Origin: Meconema thalassinum
Lineage: Eukaryota; Arthropoda; Insecta; Orthoptera; Tettigoniidae
Length of the DNA: 64,000 nucleotides
Direction: 5' to 3'
NCBI GenBank assembly: GCA_946902985.2
Contig: OX336388.2
Coordinates: forward strand, 1,696,847,978 to 1,696,911,977
Shown here: one piece after another, positions 29,701-43,200 of the stretch
Position numbering within the stretch: position 1 is the first letter of the stretch
How the letters are laid out: each line of letters opens with the position of its first letter
Translations under genes and position numbers: made by a program
The notes under the pieces: generated by a model
Told to the model about the DNA's origin: nothing
Databases searched by the model: none
The model's input: only the letters and a program-made list of their open reading frames with translations

Positions 29701-31145
29701 CTTCGATACTAATTATGACAAGTAACAGTAACTTCGATACTTATTGTGACAAGTAACTATAACTTCGATACTAATTATGACAGGTAACAGTAACTTCGTT
29801 ACTAATTATGACAAGTAACTGTAATTTCGATACAAATTTTGGCAGGTAACTAACTTCGATACTGATTATGACAGGTTACAGTAACTTCGATACTAATTAT
29901 GACAGGAAACTGTAACTTCGAGACTAATTATGACAAGTAACTGTAATATCGATACAAATTATGACAGGTAACTGTAACTTCGTAACTAATTATGACAAGT
30001 AACTGTAATTCCGATACAAATTATGGTAGGTAACAGTACCTCCCATACTAATTATGACAGGTAACTGTAACTTCGATACTAATTATGACAAGGAACTGTA
30101 ATTTCGATACAAATTATGGCAGGTAACTGTAACTTCGATACTAATTATGACAGGTAACAGTAACTTCGATACTTATTATGACAAGTAACTATAACTTCGA
30201 ATCAAATTATGACAGGTAACTGAAACTTCGATACTAATTATGACAAGAAACTCTAACTTCGTTACTAATTATGACAAGTAACAGTAATTTTGATAAAAAT
30301 TATGGTAGGTAACTGTAACTTCAATACTAATTATGACAGGTAACAGCAACTTCGATACTAATTATAACAGGTAACTGTGACTTCGTTACTAATTATGACA
30401 AGTCCCTGTAATTTCGATACAAATTATTGCAGGTAACTGTAACTTTGATAACAATTATGCCAGGTAACAGGAACTTCGATACTAAATATGACAGGTAACT
30501 GTAACTTCGTTACTAATTATGACGAGTAACTCTAATTTTGATTAAAAAAATTATGGCAGGTAACTGTAACATCGATAATATTCAATACAGGTAACAGTAA
30601 CTTCGATACTAATTATGACAGGTTACTGTAACATCGTTACTAATTATGTAAAGTAACTGTATCTTCGATACTAATTATGACAAGAAACTGTAACTTCGAT
30701 ACTTATTATGACAGGTAACTGTAATTTCGATACAAATTATGGCAGGTAACTGTAACTTCGATACTAATTATGACAGGTAACAGTAACTTCGATACTAATT
30801 ATGACAAGTAACTATAACTTCGATACAAATTATGGCAGGTAACAGTAACTTCGATACTAATTATGACAAGAAACTCTAACTTCGTTACTAATTATGACAA
30901 GTAACAGTAATTTTGATAAAAAATTATGGTAGGTAACTGTAACTTCAATACGTATTATGACAGGTAACACTAACTTCGATACTAATTATGACAGGTTATT
31001 GTAACTTCGTTACTAATTATGACAAGTAACTTTAATTTCGATACTAATTATGGCAAGTAACTGCAAATTCGTTACTTATTATGACAAGTCCCTGTAATTT
31101 CGATACAAATTATGGCAGGTAACTGTAACTTCGATACTAATTATG
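22991..31145 (+). repeat. Macro-block, left copy (8.2 kb)
   Basis: Ordered variants match 39056-48389. The offset is 16,065 bp at first (CCTCCCATAC 23962/40027, GTAAGAGTAAC 25662/41727). It is 16,189 bp after the 124-bp deletion near 26.2 kb, 17,275 bp after the extra 1,086-bp tandem copy in the right block, and 17,244 bp after one monomer is lost near 46.7 kb. These indels explain the length difference of 1,179 bp exactly (1,086 + 124 - 31). The block overlaps copy 2 of the 4-kb unit. The match ends at 31145 where GACAAG faces GTCAGG. Confidence 0.83.
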
Positions 31146-33168
31146 ACAAGAAACTCTAACTTCGTTACCAATTATGATAAGTAACAGTAATTTTGATAAA
31201 AAATTATGGTAGGTAACTGTAACTTCAATACTAATTATGACAGGTAACAGTAACTTCGATACTAATTATGACAGGTAACTGTAACTTCGTTACTAATTAT
31301 GACAAGTTACTTTAATTTCGATACTAATTATGGCAGGTAACTGTAACTTCGTTACTAATTATGACAAGTCCCTATAATTTCGATACAAATTATGGCAGGT
31401 AACTGTAACTTCGATACTAATTATGTCAGGAAACAGTAACTTCGATACTAATTATGACAGGTAACTGTAACTTCGTTACTAATTATGACAAGTAACTGTA
31501 ATTTCGATACAAATTATGGCAGGTAACAGTACCTTCGATACTAATTATGACAGGTAACTCTAACTTCGATACTAATTATGACAAGGAACTGTAATTTCGA
31601 TACAAATTATGGCAGGTAACTGTAACTTTGATACTAATTATGACAGGTAACAGTAACTTCGATACTAATTATGACAAGTAACTGTAACTTCGTTACTGAT
31701 TATGACAAGTAACTCTAATTTTGATAAAAAATTTTGGCAGGTAATTGTAACTTCGATACTAATTAATACAGGTAACAGTAACTTCGATACTAATTATGAC
31801 AGGTTACTGTAACATCGTTACTAATTATGTCAAGTAACTGTAACTTCGATACTAATTATGACAAGTAACTGTAACTTCGATACTTATTATGACAGGTAAC
31901 TGTAACTTCATTACTAATTATGACAAGAAACTGTACCTTCGATACTAATTATGACAGGTAACTGTAACTTCGATACTAATTATGACAAGTAACTGTAATT
32001 TCGATACAAATTTTGGAAGGTAACTGTAACTTCGATACTAATTATGACAGGTATCAGTAACTTCGATACTAATTATGACAAGTAACTGTAACTTCGATAC
32101 TAATTTTGACAGGTAACTGTAACTTCGTTACTAATTATGACAAGTAACTGTAATTTCGATACAAATTATGGCAGGTAACTCTAAATTCGATACTAATTAA
32201 TACAGGTAACAGTAACTTCGATATTAATTATGACAGGTTACTGTAACATCGTTACTAATTATGTCAAGTAACTGTAACTTCGATACTAATTATGACAAGT
32301 AACTGTAACTTCGATACTTTTTATGACAGGTAACTGTAACTTCATTACTAATTATGACAAGAAACTGTAACTTCGATACTAATTATGACAGGTAACTGTA
32401 ACTTCGATACTAATTATGACAACTAACTGTAACTTCGGTCCTAATTATGACAAGTAACTGTAACATCGATACTAATTATGACAGGTAACAGTAACTTCGA
32501 TATTAAGTATGACAAGTAACAGTAACTTCGATACTAATTATGACAAGTAACTGTATTTTCGATACAAATTTTGACAGGTAACTGTAACTTCGATACTAAT
32601 TATGACAGGTAACAGTAACTTCGCTACTGATTATGACAAGTAACAGTAACTTCGTTACTAATTAGGACAAGTAACTGTAATTTCGATACAAATTATGGCA
32701 GGTAACTGTAACTTCGATACTAATTATGACAGGTTACAGTAACTTCGATACTAATTATGACAGAAAACAGTAACTTCGATACTAATTGTGACAGGTAACA
32801 GTAACTTCGATAATAATTATGGAAGGTAACTGTAACTTCGATACTAATTATGACAGTTAACTGTAACTTCGTTACTAATTATGACAAGTAACTGTAATTT
32901 CGATACAAATTATGGCAGGTAACTGTAACTTCGATACTATTTATGACAGGTAACAGTAACTTCGATACTAATTTTGACAAGTAACTGTAACTTCGATAAT
33001 AATTATTACAGGTAACTGTAACTTCGTTACTAATTAAGACAAGTAACTGTAATTTCGATACAAATTATGGCGGGAAACTGTAACTTCGATAGTAATTATG
33101 ACAGGTAACAGTAAGTTCGATACTAATTATGACAAATAACTATAACGTCGATACAAATTATGACAGGT
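30726..33168 (+). repeat. 2.9-kb unit, copy a
   Basis: This 2,443-bp stretch matches 33643-36085 at an offset of 2,917-2,918 bp (for example GGTAACACTAAC at about 30963/33880, and GTCAGGAAACAG at 31425/34343). It includes the junction where the macro-block ends and an A-tract monomer run begins (31145-31200). Part of it, 31.42-32.35 kb, also resembles 27.2-28.15 kb at an offset of 4,216 bp. Confidence 0.75.
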
Positions 33169-33642
33169 TATTGTAACTTCGTTACTAATTATGACAAGTA
33201 ACTTTAATTTCGATACTAATTATGGCAAGTAACTGTAAATTCGTTACTAATTATGACAAGTCCCTGTAATTTCGATACAAATTATGGCAGGTAACTGTAA
33301 CTTCGATACTAATTATGTCAGGTAACTGTAACATCGATACTATTTAATACAGGTAACAGTAACTTCGATACTAATTATGACAGGTTACTGTAACATCGTT
33401 ACTAATTATGTAAAGTAACTGTAACTTCGATACTAATTATGACAAGTAACTGTAACTTCGATACTTTTTATGACAGGTAACTGTAACTTCATTACTAAGT
33501 ATGACAAGAAACTGTAACTTCGATACTAATTATGACAGGTAACTGTAACTTCGATACTAATTATGACAACTAACTGTAACTTCGATCCTAATTATGACAA
33601 GTAACTGTAACTTCGATACTAATTATGACAGGTAACAGTAAC
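33169..33642 (+). repeat. 474-bp linker between two 2.9-kb units
   Basis: These monomers do not continue the 2.9-kb register. They match about 40.98-41.46 kb at an offset of 7,816 bp, with the order AGGTTATTGTAAC, AACTTTAATTTC, GTAAATTC, AAGTCCC, ATTTAATAC, GTAAAGTAAC and GATCCTAATT. The segment therefore looks like a patch from the 21.0 or 41.2 kb lineage placed between two units. Confidence 0.68.
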
Positions 33643-34019
33643 TTCGATACAAATTATGTCAGGTAACTGTAACTTCGATACTAATTATGACAGGTAACAG
33701 TAACTTCGATACTAATTATGACAAGTAACTATAACTTCGATACAAATTATGGCAGGTAACAGTAACTTCGATACTAATTATGACAAGAAACTCTAACTTC
33801 GTTACTAATTATGACAAGTAACAGTAATTTTGATAAAAAATTATGGTAGGTAACTGTAACTTCAATACGTATTATGACAGGTAACACTAACTTCGATACT
33901 AATTATGACAGGTTATTGTAACTTCGTTACTAATTATGACAAGTAACTTTAATTTCGATACTAATTATGGCAAGTAACTGCAAATTCGTTACTTATTATG
34001 ACAAGTCCCTGTAATTTCG

Positions 34020-36398
34020 ATACAAATTATGGCAGGTAACTGTAACTTCGATACTAATTATGACAAGAAACTCTAACTTCGTTACCAATTATGATAAGTA
34101 ACAGTAATTTTGATAAAAAATTATGGTAGGTAACTGTAACTTCAATACTAATTATGACAGGTAACAGTAACTTCGATACTAATTATGACAGGTAACTGTA
34201 ACTTCGTTACTAATTATGACAAGTTACTTTAATTTCGATACTAATTATGGCAGGTAACTGTAACTTCGTTACTAATTATGACAAGTCCCTATAATTTCGA
34301 TACAAATTATGGCAGGTAACTGTAACTTCGATACTAATTATGTCAGGAAACAGTAACTTCGATACTAATTATGACAGGTAACTGTAACTTCGTTACTAAT
34401 TATGACAAGTAACTGTAATTTCGATACAAATTATGGCAGGTAACAGTACCTTCGATACTAATTATGACAGGTAACTGTAACTTCGATACTAATTATGACA
34501 AGGAACTGTAATTTCGATACAAATTATGGCAGGTAACTGTAACTTTGATACTAATTATGACAGGTAACAGTAACTTCGATACTAATTATGACAAGTAACT
34601 GTAACTTCGTTACTAATTATGACAAGTAACTCTAATTTTGATAAAAAAATTTGGCAGGTAATTGTAACTTCGATACTAATTAATACAGGTAACAGTAACT
34701 TCGATACTAATTATGACAGGTTACTGTAACATCGTTACTAATTATGTCAAGTAACTGTAACTTCGATACTAATTATGACAAGTAACTGTAACTTCGATAC
34801 TTATTATGACAGGTAACTGTAACTTCATTACTAATTATGACAAGAAACTGTACCTTCGATACTAATTATGACAGGTAACTGTAACTTCGATACTAATTAT
34901 GACAAGTAACTGTAATTTCGATACAAATTTTGGAAGGTAACTGTTACTTCGATACTAATTATGACAGGTATCAGTAACTTCGATACTAATTATGACAAGT
35001 AACTGTAACTTCGATACTAATTTTGACAGGTAACTGTAACTTCGTTACTAATTATGACAAGTAACTGTAATTTCGATACAAATTATGGCAGGTAACTCTA
35101 AATTCGATACTAATTAATACAGGTAACAGTAACTTCGATATTAATTATGACAGGTTACTGTAACATCGTTACTAATTATGTCAAGTAACTGTAACTTCGA
35201 TACTAATTATGACAAGTAACTGTAACTTCGATACTTTTTATGACAGGTAACTGTAACTTCATTACTAATTATGACAAGAAACTGTAACTTCGATACTAAT
35301 TATGACAGGTAACTGTAACTTCGATACTAATTATGACAACTAACTGTAACTTCGGTCCTAATTATGACAAGTAACTGTAACATCGATACTAATTATGACA
35401 GGTAACAGTAACTTCGATATTAAGTATGACAAGTAACAGTAACTTCGATACTAATTATGACAAGTAACTGTATTTTCGATACAAATTTTGACAGGTAACT
35501 GTAACTTCGATACTAATTATGACAGGTAACAGTAACTTCGCTACTGATTATGACAAGTAACAGTAACTTCGTTACTAATTAGGACAAGTAACTGTAATTT
35601 CGATACAAATTATGGCAGGTAACTGTAACTTCGATACTAATTATGACAGGTTACAGTAACTTCGATACTAATTATGACAGAAAACAGTAACTTCGATACT
35701 AATTGTGACAGGTAACAGTAACTTCGATAATAATTATGGAAGGTAACTGTAACTTCGATACTAATTATGACAGTTAACTGTAACTTCGTTACTAATTATG
35801 ACAAGTAACTGTAATTTCGATACAAATTATGGCAGGTAACTGTAACTTCGATACTATTTATGACAGGTAACAGTAACTTCGATACTAATTTTGACAAGTA
35901 ACTGTAACTTCGACAATAATTATTACAGGTAACTGTAACTTCGTTACTAATTAAGACAAGTAACTGTAATTTCGATACAAATTATGGCGGGAAACTGTAA
36001 CTTCGATAGTAATTATGACAGGTAACAGTAAGTTCGATACTAATTATGACAAATAACTATAACGTCGATACAAATTATGACAGGTAACTGTAACTTCGAT
36101 ACTAATTATGACAAGTAACTTTAATTTCGATACTTATAATGGCAGGTAACTGTAACTTCCTTACTAATTATGACAAGTCCCTGTAATTTCGATACAAATT
36201 ATGGCAGGTAACTGTAACTTCGATACTAATTATGAGAGGTTACTGTAACTTCGTTACTAAATATGACAAGTAACTGTAATATTGGTACAAATTATGACAG
36301 TTAACTGTAACTTCGTTACTTATTATGACAAGTAACAGTAATTTCGATACAAATTATGGCAGGTAACGGTACCTTCGATACTAATTATGACAAGTAAC
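34020..36398 (+). repeat. Block M, right copy
   Basis: This is the counterpart of 16620-18998, exactly 17,400 bp downstream. It overlaps the start of the first 2,944-bp unit. After 36398 the two diverge, because the left locus enters the second copy of the 279-bp duplication while this one continues with GTAACTTCGAAAATAATT. Confidence 0.82.
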
Positions 36399-37286
36399 TG
36401 TAACTTCGAAAATAATTATGACAAGTAACTGTAACTTCGATACTAATTATGACGGGTAACAGTAACTTCGATATTAATTATGACAAGTAACAGTAACTTC
36501 GATACTAATTATGACAAGTAACTGTAATTTCGATACAAATTTTGGCAGGTAACTGTAACATCGATACTAATTATGACAGGTAACAGTAACTTCGATACTT
36601 ATTATGACATGTAACTGTAACTTCGATACTAATTATGACAGGTAACTAACTTCGTTACTAATTATGACAAGTAACTGTAATTTCGTTACAAATTATGGCA
36701 GGTAATTGTAATTACGATACGTATTATGACAGGTAACAGTAACTTCGATACTAGTTATGACAAGTAACAGTAACTTCGATACTTATTGTGACAAGTAACT
36801 ATAACTTCGATACTAATTATGACAGGTAACAGTAACTTCGTTACTAATTATGACAAGTAACTGTAATTTCGATACAAATTTTGGCAGGTAACTGTAACTT
36901 CGATACTGATTATGACAGGTTACAGTAACTTCGATACTAATTATGACAGGACACTGTAACTTCGAGACTAATTATGACAAGTAACTGTAATATCGATACA
37001 AATTATGACAGGTAACTGTAACTTCGTAACTAATTATGACAAGTAACTGTAATTCCGATACAAATTATGGTAGGTAACAGTACCTCCCATACTAATTATG
37101 ACAGGTAACTGTAACTTCGATACTAATTATGACAAGGAACTGTAATTTCGATACAAATTATGGCAGGTAACTGTAACTTCGATACTAATTATGACAGGTA
37201 ACAGTAACTTCGATACTTATTATGACAAGTAACTATAACTTCGAATCAAATTATGACAGGTAACTGTAACTTCGATACTAATTATG
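34343..37286 (+). repeat. 2,944-bp tandem unit, copy 1
   Basis: The unit is 95 monomers minus one base. It starts at GTCAGGAAACAG (34342) and is followed directly by a second copy. Checkpoints are CAAGAAACTGTACC at 34841/37785 and CCTCCCATAC at 37083/40027. The junction at 37286/37287 joins the TCGAATC...CTAATTATG context to the unit start, whereas at the end of copy 2 (40230) the same context continues into GACAAGAAACTC. That is the signature of one tandem duplication. Confidence 0.85.
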
Positions 37287-40230
37287 TCAGGAAACAGTAA
37301 CTTCGATACTAATTATGACAGGTAACTGTAACTTCGTTACTAATTATGACAAGTAACTGTAATTTCGATACAAATTATGGCAGGTAACAGTACCTTCGAT
37401 ACTAATTATGACAGGTAACTGTAACTTCGATACTAATTATGACAAGGAACTGTAATTTCGATACAAATTATGGCAGGTAACTGTAACTTTGATACTAATT
37501 ATGACAGGTAACAGTAACTTCGATACTAATTATGACAAGTAACTGTAACTTCGTTACTAATTATGACAAGTAACTCTAATTTTGATAAAAAAATTTGGCA
37601 GGTAATTGTAACTTCGATACTAATTAATACAGGTAACAGTAACTTCGATACTAATTATGACAGGTTACTGTAACATCGTTACTAATTATGTCAAGTAACT
37701 GTAACTTCGATACTAATTATGACAAGTAACTGTAACTTCGATACTTATTATGACAGGTAACTGTAACTTCATTACTAATTATGACAAGAAACTGTACCTT
37801 CGATACTAATTATGACAGGTAACTGTAACTTCGATACTAATTATGACAAGTAACTGTAATTTCGATACAAATTTTGGAAGGTAACTGTTACTTCGATACT
37901 AATTATGACAGGTATCAGTAACTTCGATACTAATTATGACAAGTAACTGTAACTTCGATACTAATTTTGACAGGTAACTGTAACTTCGTTACTAATTATG
38001 ACAAGTAACTGTAATTTCGATACAAATTATGGCAGGTAACTCTAAATTCGATACTAATTAATACAGGTAACAGTAACTTCGATATTAATTATGACAGGTT
38101 ACTGTAACATCGTTACTAATTATGTCAAGTAACTGTAACTTCGATACTAATTATGACAAGTAACTGTAACTTCGATACTTTTTATGACAGGTAACTGTAA
38201 CTTCATTACTAATTATGACAAGAAACTGTAACTTCGATACTAATTATGACAGGTAACTGTAACTTCGATACTAATTTTGACAACTAACTGTAACTTCGGT
38301 CCTAATTATGACAAGTAACTGTAACATCGATACTAATTATGACAGGTAACAGTAACTTCGATATTAAGTATGACAAGTAACAGTAACTTCGATACTAATT
38401 ATGACAAGTAACTGTATTTTCGATACAAATTTTGACAGGTAACTGTAACTTCGATACTTATTATGACAGGTAACAGTAACTTCGCTACTGATTATGACAA
38501 GTAACAGTAACTTCGTTACTAATTAGGACAAGTAACTGTAATTTCGATACAAATTATGGCAGGTAACTGTAACTTCGATACTAATTATGACAGGTTACAG
38601 TAACTTCGATACTAATTATGACAGAAAACAGTAACTTCGATACTAATTGTGACAGGTAACAGTAACTTCGATAATAATTATGGAAGGTAACTGTAACTTC
38701 GATACTAATTATGACAGTTAACTGTAACTTCGTTACTAATTATGACAAGTAACTGTAATTTCGATACAAATTATGGCAGGTAACTGTAACTTCGATACTA
38801 TTTATGACAGGTAACAGTAACTTCGATACTAATTTTGACAAGTAACTGTAACTTCGATAATAATTATTACAGGTAACTGTAACTTCGTTACTAATTAAGA
38901 CAAGTAACTGTAATTTCGATACAAATTATGGCGGGAAACTGTAACTTCGATAGTAATTATGACAGGTAACAGTAAGTTCGATACTAATTATGACAAATAA
39001 CTATAACGTCGATACAAATTATGACAGGTAACTGTAACTTCGATACTAATTATGACAAGTAACTTTAATTTCGATACTTATAATGGCAGGTAACTGTAAC
39101 TTCCTTACTAATTATGACAAGTCCCTGTAATTTCGATACAAACTATGGCAGGTAACTGTAACTTCGATACTAATTATGAGAGGTTACTGTAACTTCGTTA
39201 CTAAATATGACAAGTAACTGTAATATTGGTACAAATTATGACAGTTAACTGTAACTTCGTTACTTATTATGACAAGTAACAGTAATTTCGATACAAATTA
39301 TGGCAGGTAACGGTACCTTCGATACTAATTATGACAAGTAACTGTAACTTCGAAAATAATTATGACAAGTAACTGTAACTTCGATACTAATTATGACGGG
39401 TAACAGTAACTTCGATATTAATTATGACAAGTAACAGTAACTTCGATACTAATTATGACAAGTAACTGTAATTTCGATACAAATTTTGGCAGGTAACTGT
39501 AACATCGATACTAATTATGACAGGTAACAGTAACTTCGATACTTATTATGACATGTAACTGTAACTTCGATACTAATTATGACAGGTAACTAACTTCGTT
39601 ACTAATTATGACAAGTAACTGTAATTTCGTTACAAATTATGGCAGGTAATTGTAATTACGATACTAATTATGACAGGTAACAGTAACTTCGATACTAGTT
39701 ATGACAAGTAACAGTAACTTCGATACTTATTGTGACAAGTAACTATAACTTCGATACTAATTATGACAGGTAACAGTAACTTCGTTACTAATTATGACAA
39801 GTAACTGTAATTTCGATACAAATTTTGGCAGGTAACTGTAACTTCGATACTGATTATGACAGGTTACAGTAACTTCGATACTAATTATGACAGGACACTG
39901 TAACTTCGAGACTAATTATGACAAGTAACTGTAATATCGATACAAATTATGACAGGTAACTGTAACTTCGTAACTAATTATGACAAGTAACTGTAATTCC
40001 GATACAAATTATGGTAGGTAACAGTACCTCCCATACTAATTATGACAGGTAACTGTAACTTCGATACTAATTATGACAAGGAACTGTAATTTCGATACAA
40101 ATTATGGCAGGTAACTGTAACTTCGATACTAATTATGACAGGTAACAGTAACTTCGATACTTATTATGACAAGTAACTATAACTTCGAATCAAATTATGA
40201 CAGGTAACTGTAACTTCGATACTAATTATG
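37287..40230 (+). repeat. 2,944-bp tandem unit, copy 2
   Basis: This is an almost identical copy of 34343-37286. Isolated differences include GATACTAATTTTGAC near 38270, where copy 1 has ATTATGAC, and GATACTTATT near 38455. Its right part merges into the macro-block right copy (from 39056), so the 2.9-kb and 6-kb families overlap here rather than meeting at a clean border. Confidence 0.84.
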
Positions 40231-43200
40231 ACAAGAAACTCTAACTTCGTTACTAATTATGACAAGTAACAGTAATTTTGATAAAAATTATGGTAGGTAA
40301 CTGTAACTTCAATACTAATTATGACAGGTAACAGCAACTTCGATACTAATTATAACAGGTAACTGTAACTTCGTTACTAATTATGACAAGTCCCTGTAAT
40401 TTCGATACAAATTATTGCAGATAACTGTAACTTTGATAACAATTATGACAGGTAACAGGAACTTCGATACTAAATATGACAGGTAACTGTAACTTCGTTA
40501 CTAATTATGACGAGTAACTCTAATTTTGATAAAAAAAATTATGGCAGGTAACTGTAACATCGATACTATTTAATACAGGTAACAGTAACTTCGATACTAA
40601 TTATGACAGGTTACTGTAACATCGTTACTAATTATGTAAAGTAACTGTATCTTCGATACTAATTATGACAAGAAACTGTAACTTCGATACTTATTATGAC
40701 AGGTAACTGTAATTTCGATACAAATTATGGCAGGTAACTGTAACTTCGATACTAATTATGACAGGTAACAGTAACTTCGATACTAATTACGACAAGTAAC
40801 TATAACTTCGATACAAATTATGGCAGGTAACAGTAACTTCGATACTAATTATGACAAGAAACTCTAACTTCGTTACTAATTATGACAAGTAACAGTAATT
40901 TTGATAAAAAATTATGGTAGGTAACTGTAACTTCAATACGTATTATGACAGGTAACACTAACTTCGATACTAATTATGACAGGTTATTGTAACTTCGTTA
41001 CTAATTATGACAAGTAACTTTAATTTCGATACTAATTATGGCAAGTAACTGTAAATTCGTTACTAATTATGACAAGTCCCTGTAATTTCGATACAAATTA
41101 TGGCAGGTAACTGTAACTTCGATACTAATTATGTCAGGTAACTGTAACATCGATACTATTTAATACAGGTAACAGTAACTTCGATACTAATTATGACAGG
41201 TTACTGTAACATCGTTACTAATTATGTAAAGTAACTGTAACTTCGATACTAATTATGACAAGTAACTGTAACTTCGATACTTTTTATGACAGGTAACTGT
41301 AACTTCATTACTAATTATGACAAGAAACTGTAACTTCGATACTAATTATGACAGGTAACTGTAACTTCGATACTAATTATGACAACTAACTGTAACTTCG
41401 ATCCTAATTATGACAAGTAACTGTAACTTCGATACTAATTATGACAGGTAACAGTAACTTCGATATTAAGTAAGACAAGTAACAGTAACTTCGATACTAA
41501 TTATGACAAGTAACTGTATTTTCGATACAAATTTTGGCAGGTAACTGTAACTTCGATACTAATTATGACAGGTAACAGTAACTTCGCTACTGATTATGAC
41601 AAGTAACAGTAACTTCGATACTAATTAGGACAAGTAACTGTAATTTCGATACAAATTATGGCAGGTAACTGTAACTTCGATACTAATTATGACAGGTTAC
41701 AGTAACTTCGATACTAATTAATACAGGTAAGAGTAACTTCGATATTTATTATGACAGGTTACTGTAACATCGTTACTAATTATGTCAAGTAACTGTAACT
41801 TCGATACTAATTATGACAAGTAACTGTAACTTCGATACTTATTATGACAGGTAACTGTAACTTCATTACTAATTATGACAAGAATCTGTAACTTCGATAC
41901 TAATTATGACAGGCAACAGTAACTTCGATATTAATTATGACAAGTAACAGTAACTTCGATACTAATTATGACAAGTAACTGTAACTTCGATACTAATTAT
42001 GACAGGTAACTGTAACTTCGTTACTAATTATGGCAAGTAACTGTAATTTCGATACAAATTATGGCAGGTAACTGTAACTTCGATACTTATTACGACAGGT
42101 AACAGTAACTTCGATACTAATTATGACAGGTAACTGCAACTTCGTTACTAACTATGATAAGTAACTGTAATTTCTATACTTATTATGGCAAGTAACTGTA
42201 ACTTCGTTACTAATTATGACAAGTAACTGTAATTTCGATACAAATTATGGCAGGTAACTGTAATTTCGATACTAATTATGACAGGTAACAGTAACTTCGA
42301 TACTAATTATGACAAGTAACAGTAACTTCGTTACTAATTATGACAAGTAACTGTAATTTCGATACAAATTATGGCAGGTAACTGTAACTTCGATACTAAT
42401 TATGACAGGTAACAGTAACTTCGATACTAATTATAACAGAAAACAGTAACTTCGATACTAATTATGACTGGTAACAGTAACTTCGATAATAATTATGGCA
42501 GGTAACTGTATCTTCGATACTAATTATGACAGGTAACAGTAACTTCGATACTAATTATGACAAGTAACTGTAACTTCGATACTAATTATGACAGCTAACT
42601 GTAACTTCGTTACTAATTATGACAAGTTACTGTAACTTCGATGCAAATTATGGCAGGTAATTGTAATTTCGATAATAATTATGACAGGTAACAGTAACTT
42701 CGATACTAATTATGCCAAGTAACAGTAACTTCGATACTAATTATGACAAGTAACTGTAACTTCGATGCTAATTATGACAGGTAACTGTAACTTCGTTACT
42801 AATTATGACAAGTAACTGTAATTTCGATACAAATTTTGGCAGGTAACAGTAACTTCAATATTAATTATGACAGGTAACAGTAACTTCGATACTAATTATG
42901 ACAAGTAACTGTAACTTCGATACTAATTATGACAGGTAACTGTAACTTCGTTACTAATTATGACAAGTAACTGTAATTTCGATACAAATTATGGAAGGTA
43001 ACTGTAACATCGATACTAATTATGACAGGTAACAGTAACTTCGATACTAATTATGACAAGTAACTATAACTTCGATACAAATTATGACAGGTAACTGTAA
43101 CTTCGATACTAATTATGACAAGAAACTCTAACTTCGTTACCAATTATGATAAGTAACAGTAATTTTGATAAAAAATTATGGTAGGTAACTGTAACTTCAA

